From: Planctomycetota bacterium
Lineage (GTDB): Bacteria; Planctomycetota; Brocadiia; SM23-32
NCBI GenBank assembly: GCA_018400625.1
Contig: JAGYMJ010000249.1
Location: 1-8,685 of the forward strand
DNA length: 8,685 nt
Direction of reading: 5' to 3'
Part shown: positions 4,919 to 8,685 of the stretch, piece by piece
How the letters are laid out: each line of letters opens with the position of its first letter
How positions within the stretch are numbered: position 1 is the stretch's first letter
Made by a program: the position numbers and the translations under genes
The notes under the pieces: model-generated
What the model was told of the DNA's origin: nothing
The model's database searches: none
What the model saw: only the letters and a program-made list of their open reading frames with translations

Positions 4919-6881
4919 TCAATTGAATATTGATGAACAGAAAATGGAAACTGAAGATGAAGCGATGGAGCAAGAACCCACGCACGGTAGCTCTAAAAAA
5001 AAGATCATTAAAGTTTCAGTTGCAATATCGGCTGTTTTCGTCCTGCTCTATTTCGCTAACATCCTTTTGGGGCAATTTCGTGGCCCCACAGGTTATCAAA
5101 TCCCCACTTATACGGTTGAAAATGAACTGATGCGGGTGACCGTTACCGCCGGCGGTGCGCTCCAGGCTCTCCGCAGCCATGAAGTGCAGAGTAAAGTGGA
5201 AGGAAGCACCCAGATATTGAATATCATCCCGGAAGGCACGGTCATCACCGAAGCGGACGTCGAAGAAGGAATTGTGCTGATGGAGCTTGACGCCTCGGAT
5301 GCGCGCGAAAGACTTGAGCAGCAGAAAATAACCGTGGAGGATGCGAGCGCTTCATATACACAAGCTAAAGAGGATCATACGATCCAGAAGGAGCAGAACG
5401 AGAGTGATATCTCTCAGGCGGAACTCAATGTCAGGTTCACCTTGATGGAACTTCAACGCTACCTCGGCGATGCGTTGGCGGAGCGGGCCGTGGACGGTGG
5501 TATTGATTTTGAAAGCAGGGAATGGCAGGAGGATATCGGAGGCGCCGCTTTGCAGAGACGGAGGGAGCTGGAGAATGCGGTCAGCCTTGCCGGTGAAGAA
5601 CTCACCCGGACCCAGGAAAATCTGCACTGGACGCGTGAACTCGTCAATCAGGGATTTGTCAATCGTAATGAACTGGTGGCCGATGAACTGGAGGAAAAAC
5701 GCCGCAAAGTTCAACGGGCGAGTGCCGAAGAGGATTTGGAGCTTTTTCTACGCTATACTCTCGTTAAAGAGGCGGAAGAAAGATTGTCGGATTATATCGA
5801 GTCCAAACGCAATTTGGAACGCACGAGGGCGCGTGCGCGCGGCCGTATGGCCCAGGCGGAAGCCAAGCTCCGCTCCCGCAGGTCGTCCTACGGGTTGCAG
5901 GAAGAGCGTTTGGAGCGGCTGGAAGCCATGATCGAACATTCAACCGTCCGGGCTTCACGTACCGGTTTGGTTGTCTATGCTTCAACGACGGATCCCCGCC
6001 ACTTCAGAAACAGCCCTGTCCAGGAGGGCCTTAATGTGCGTCAGGGACAAACCATCATCACGATACCGGACCTCTCGACGCTGGCGGCAAGAGTGGAGGT
6101 GCCCGAGACACAGGCGCAGATGGTGCGCGCCGGTCAAACCGCTGAAATCAGTATCGATGCCATGTCGGATAATTACTGGAAAGGCGAAGTGCGCCGGATA
6201 AGTCCGATGGCCGCACAGCAGACGGGATTCAGTGCGCTCACAGGCGGCGCCGGCGGCTATGAAACAGATGTGATTTTTACAGAACTGGGCGGGAATACCG
6301 ACCTGAAGCCGGGGATGAGCGCTACTGTCGAGATCGAAGTGGCCAGAATTCCCGATGCGCTGAGCTTACCCATCCATGCCGTGCATACCCGGGATGGGAG
6401 ACGTGTGTGCTGGGTTGCCGGGGCGGAGGGGCCTGAGTTACGAGAAGTTGAATTGGGTTATTATACTGATACACATGTGGAAATCAGAAGGGGGCTTAAG
6501 GAAAACGAGCAGGTCATGCTCGCCCAGCCTGAAACTGTTCCCAGAGATGTGCGGGTGATCTTGTTGCCCGAGCGTGATGTGGAATCCCAGGATGACGACA
6601 TGCCCGATATCGATCCCCCCCCGGGGTTGGAAGCCCCGGAAGCCGAGGAGCCGGAGGATAACGATAGAGATGATGATGATGCGGGAGAGCAGATCGAACG
6701 GATACTGGAAGGAGTGGCCCCGGAACTCCGCCGCCGTATCGAAGAAAGACTGCAGGACCCGGAAAGGCGTGAACGACTCATGGAGCAGTTGAAGGACCCT
6801 GAATCGCGCGAAAAAATGCTGGAAAGAATGCAGGATCCCGCCAGCGGGGAACGCCGGCAGGATGGGAGGGGGCGAAGATGA
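4911..6881 (+). CDS. HlyD/MacA-type periplasmic adaptor with long repeat-bearing tail
   Basis: A 656-residue membrane fusion protein, much longer than MacA-type adaptors (about 370-400). Acidic N-terminus, KKK at 29-31, then one inner-membrane segment (about 32-53). A first lipoyl/barrel half (about 68-130, VTVTAGGALQALRSHEVQSKVEG) leads into a long helical hairpin (about 130-345) that would dock on the TolC partner. The second lipoyl half is STVRASRTGLVVYAS (344-358), and beta-barrel segments follow (LAARVEVPETQAQMVRAGQTAEISID, LKPGMSATVEIEV, LSLPIHAV). After about residue 555 comes a D/E/P-rich linker, then three 13-residue units at 609-621, 622-634 and 635-647 sharing (L/M)(Q/K)DP. ATG overlaps the TolC-like stop by 8 bases; GAGGGA and AAGGA lie upstream. 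It should bridge the MacB-type permease and the channel. A C8 run (6615-6622) lies in the linker. Confidence 0.9.
   Translation: MDDQLNIDEQKMETEDEAMEQEPTHGSSKKKIIKVSVAISAVFVLLYFANILLGQFRGPTGYQIPTYTVENELMRVTVTAGGALQALRSHEVQSKVEGSTQILNIIPEGTVITEADVEEGIVLMELDASDARERLEQQKITVEDASASYTQAKEDHTIQKEQNESDISQAELNVRFTLMELQRYLGDALAERAVDGGIDFESREWQEDIGGAALQRRRELENAVSLAGEELTRTQENLHWTRELVNQGFVNRNELVADELEEKRRKVQRASAEEDLELFLRYTLVKEAEERLSDYIESKRNLERTRARARGRMAQAEAKLRSRRSSYGLQEERLERLEAMIEHSTVRASRTGLVVYASTTDPRHFRNSPVQEGLNVRQGQTIITIPDLSTLAARVEVPETQAQMVRAGQTAEISIDAMSDNYWKGEVRRISPMAAQQTGFSALTGGAGGYETDVIFTELGGNTDLKPGMSATVEIEVARIPDALSLPIHAVHTRDGRRVCWVAGAEGPELREVELGYYTDTHVEIRRGLKENEQVMLAQPETVPRDVRVILLPERDVESQDDDMPDIDPPPGLEAPEAEEPEDNDRDDDDAGEQIERILEGVAPELRRRIEERLQDPERRERLMEQLKDPESREKMLERMQDPASGERRQDGRGRR
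6615..6622 (+). other. C8 homopolymer inside the adaptor gene
   Basis: Eight C residues encode part of the DPPPG segment (residues 568-572) at the junction between the adaptor core and its acidic, repeat-bearing tail. One-base slippage here would replace or remove the tail while leaving the core intact. No evidence of variation is visible in a single sequence. Confidence 0.3.
6865..6872 (+). promoter_or_regulatory. Ribosome binding site of the ABC ATPase gene
   Basis: GGAGGGGG ends 5 bases before the ATG at 6878, inside the last codons of the adaptor gene. With the ATGA overlap of stop and start it supports translational coupling. Confidence 0.6.
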
Positions 6882-7576
6882 GAAATATCGTCGAATTGCG
6901 CGACCTCTCCAAACACTACCAAATGGGAGAGACTGTGGTTAAAGCCCTCAATCATGTCGATATGACCGTTAAGAGCGGAGAGATGGTTGCCGTGATGGGC
7001 CCCTCGGGTTCGGGTAAAAGCACGATGTTGAACATGCTCGGCTGCCTGGATCACCCGACGGATGGATATTATTTCCTGGACGGGGGGGATGTCAGCGGAT
7101 TGGAAGATGAAAAACTCAGTGAAGTGCGGTGCAATAAAATAGGATTTATCTTCCAGTCATACAACCTTATTCCTCAACTCACGGTCGTTGAAAACGTTGA
7201 AGTCCCGCTTTTTTATAAAGGTGTTTCAGAAGAAGAAAGCCGAACACGCGCCATAAAGCTTGCTGAGCTTGTGGGGTTGGAAAAACGACTTTGGCACTTG
7301 CCGGTCGAGTTGAGTGGGGGGGAAAGACAGCGTGTTGGGATTGCACGTTCAATGGCCAACGAACCGCTGCTGCTGCTTGCCGACGAGCCGACCGGTAACC
7401 TGGACTCCAAGACAGGCAGAGATATTCTTAATCTTCTGAAGGGTCTCCATCAACGCGGCGCTACACTGATCGTCGTCACCCATGATCCCAAGGTCGGCGA
7501 GCTGTGTCAGAAAACTTTTTTGATGTCGGACGGGCATCTGTGTCTTCAGGAAGATACTCAAAAGGAGGCTGTTTAA
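6878..7576 (+). CDS. MacB/LolD-type ABC transporter ATP-binding protein
   Basis: A 232-residue nucleotide-binding subunit that hydrolyses ATP in the cytoplasm to drive the adjacent permease. All motifs are intact: Walker [10 protein letters not shown] (41-49), Q-loop [16 protein letters not shown] (92-107) with Gln93, signature [15 protein letters not shown] (145-159), Walker [15 protein letters not shown] (164-177), and H-loop VVTHD (199-203) with His202. The [11 protein letters not shown] and [16 protein letters not shown] forms are typical of the MacB/LolD/FtsE branch. In E. coli MacB this domain is fused to the permease; here it is a separate gene. It overlaps the adaptor stop by 4 bases (ATGA) and the permease start by 1 base, so the three products are likely made in a fixed ratio. 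Confidence 0.95.
   Translation: MRNIVELRDLSKHYQMGETVVKALNHVDMTVKSGEMVAVMGPSGSGKSTMLNMLGCLDHPTDGYYFLDGGDVSGLEDEKLSEVRCNKIGFIFQSYNLIPQLTVVENVEVPLFYKGVSEEESRTRAIKLAELVGLEKRLWHLPVELSGGERQRVGIARSMANEPLLLLADEPTGNLDSKTGRDILNLLKGLHQRGATLIVVTHDPKVGELCQKTFLMSDGHLCLQEDTQKEAV
7563..7568 (+). promoter_or_regulatory. Strong ribosome binding site of the permease gene
   Basis: AGGAGG, a consensus Shine-Dalgarno, lies 7 bases before the ATG at 7576, which shares its A with the TAA stop of the ATPase gene. This fixes the permease start. Confidence 0.75.
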
Positions 7577-8685
7577 TGCTTATTGAATTCAGGGCGAAAA
7601 GGCTGCTAAAAATAGGTTTCAAGAGCTTGTGGCGCCATAAAATGCGCAGCGGTCTGACGGTTCTGGGTATCACCTTCGGCGTCTGTTCGGTCATAGCTAT
7701 GCTGGCCATCGGGCAGGGCGCCGGGCATGAGGCCCAGGAACAGATCGCGGCCTTGGGAAGTCATAATATCATCATTCAGAGTGTTCCGCCGCCGAGAGAT
7801 ATTGATAATGACGATGACGGTTTTGTTATTGAATACGGGCTGCGCTATATCGACGCCGAGAGGATAAGTAAGAACGTGCCCAACGTCACCGTTATGGCTC
7901 AGGCCAGAAAATTTCGTGATACGGCGCAGCAAGGTTCACATGCGATTGAAACCAATATCGTTGGGACTTCCACCTGGTATCTTGAGGTCGGTCATCTGAC
8001 GGTTAATGAGGGGCGTTTCTTCGGACCGAGAGATATGCGGAGCCGCGCGACCGTATGCGTGATCGGCCGCAAAACAGCCGATGTACTCTTCCCTTTCGGT
8101 GGGGCGATAGGAAATATAATCCAGGTCGGTGACCGTCGCTTTCGGGTCGTAGGGGTGCTGGGCGGAGCCGGACGCGGTGATGCCGATGAACTGGATATCA
8201 GAGGTGATCCGGACAGTGATATTTATATCCCTATGACCACCATGTCGAGTCAGTTCGGTGACGTCTCCCAGACCGGTTCGGGCATGAGCGGTGAACGGGT
8301 GGAACTGCATGAGATCATTGTTCGCGTCGATGAACTTGCAGCCGTACCCTATGTGGAAAATATTATTGAACAGATACTGACGCAGGGACGTACACGACGC
8401 GATTATCAGGTTATTGTGCCGTATCAACTGCTGGAACAGGCGCGTGCGACCACACGAATTTTCAGTATTGTGCTCGGTTCTATTGCCGCGATCAGCCTCA
8501 TTGTGGGGGGGATAGGAATTATGAACATCACGCTTGCGACGGTGATGGAGCGCACGCGTGAAATCGGTATAAGGCGCGCAGTAGGGGCCAAGAAGCGGCA
8601 TATTGTCGAACAATTTCTCACCGAAACGGTACTTCTGTCGGTTTGCGGCGGCATATTCGGTATCATTTTGGGCCTGACGGCTCCC
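7576..8685 (+). CDS. MacB-type ABC transporter permease, partial (3' end missing)
   Basis: The first 370 residues are open to the window edge; no stop is reached. After LKIGFKSLWRHKMRSGLTVL a first membrane helix spans about 26-47 (GLTVLGITFGVCSVIAMLAI). The large periplasmic MacB core domain (about 48-290) follows, with family-like segments GSHNIIIQSV, VVGVLGG and IYIPMTTM. The FtsX-type domain then starts: helix two at about 295-318 (IVLGSIAAISLIVGGIGIMN), the cytoplasmic MERTREIGIRRAVGAKKRHI (324-343), and helix three from about 350 (ETVLLSVCGGIFGIILGL). A fourth helix and a short C-terminus, perhaps 40-50 residues, should lie outside. MacB-type permeases do not form a classic channel but transmit ATP-driven motion to the adaptor and TolC channel; known ones export antibiotics, toxins or lipopeptides. 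Which of these applies here is unknown. Confidence 0.93.
   Translation, partial: MLIEFRAKRLLKIGFKSLWRHKMRSGLTVLGITFGVCSVIAMLAIGQGAGHEAQEQIAALGSHNIIIQSVPPPRDIDNDDDGFVIEYGLRYIDAERISKNVPNVTVMAQARKFRDTAQQGSHAIETNIVGTSTWYLEVGHLTVNEGRFFGPRDMRSRATVCVIGRKTADVLFPFGGAIGNIIQVGDRRFRVVGVLGGAGRGDADELDIRGDPDSDIYIPMTTMSSQFGDVSQTGSGMSGERVELHEIIVRVDELAAVPYVENIIEQILTQGRTRRDYQVIVPYQLLEQARATTRIFSIVLGSIAAISLIVGGIGIMNITLATVMERTREIGIRRAVGAKKRHIVEQFLTETVLLSVCGGIFGIILGLTAP

Noticed and set aside
6461..7054. 197-codon open frame on the minus strand
   Set aside because: A serine-rich shadow of the D/E/R-rich adaptor tail and the ATPase start; two strong family genes occupy the plus strand.
7936..8613. 225-codon open frame on the minus strand
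   Set aside because: Antisense to the MacB-type permease, whose plus-strand frame has clear family motifs.

Overview
The window looks like bacterial chromosome from a Gram-negative, probably of the Planctomycetes-Verrucomicrobia-Lentisphaerae/Kiritimatiellae kind. This is an inference from gene style: a cytosolic-looking member of the neutral-ceramidase-like family, an outer-membrane efflux protein predicted to be a lipoprotein, and a separate MacB-type ATPase and permease beside a very long HlyD protein. No rRNA, tRNA, CRISPR array, transposase or phage gene was seen.

Layout. Positions 1-437 carry no convincing gene, only GC-rich hairpins, a pyrimidine-rich micro-repeat and a short direct repeat. 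A ceramidase-like gene runs leftward (1925 to 438). The 678-bp divergent region 1926-2603 is the most structured part of the window. It holds an 83-bp nested palindrome (E1), an AT-rich imperfect inverted repeat, a rightward promoter with a perfect TATAAT box, a 20-bp TetR-type operator at its start site, and a 268-bp palindromic element (E2) related to E1. A rightward operon follows: tetR-like regulator (2604), TolC-like outer membrane lipoprotein (3278), HlyD-like periplasmic adaptor (4911), MacB-type ABC ATPase (6878) and MacB-type permease (7576, cut by the window end).

How the genes work together. The last four genes encode the parts of a MacAB-TolC-type tripartite efflux or export pump. 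Their junctions overlap by 8, 4 and 1 bases, which points to co-transcription and translational coupling. The regulator probably represses the operon, itself included, through the palindrome at 2202-2221. The pump substrate cannot be read from the sequence. The ceramidase-like gene is divergent and has no evident functional link to the pump.

The most unusual feature is the E1/E2 repeat family. Related inverted-repeat elements with a shared terminus (GTAAG..CTCAGTGAA.CAC) and a shared internal hairpin (CCACCGGG-ACARG-CCCGGTGG-like) sit in the leaders of both divergent transcription units. E2 lies between the pump promoter/operator and its first gene. I see no wholly new protein system here. 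The repeat family and the repeated C-terminal tail of the adaptor are the items most worth checking.
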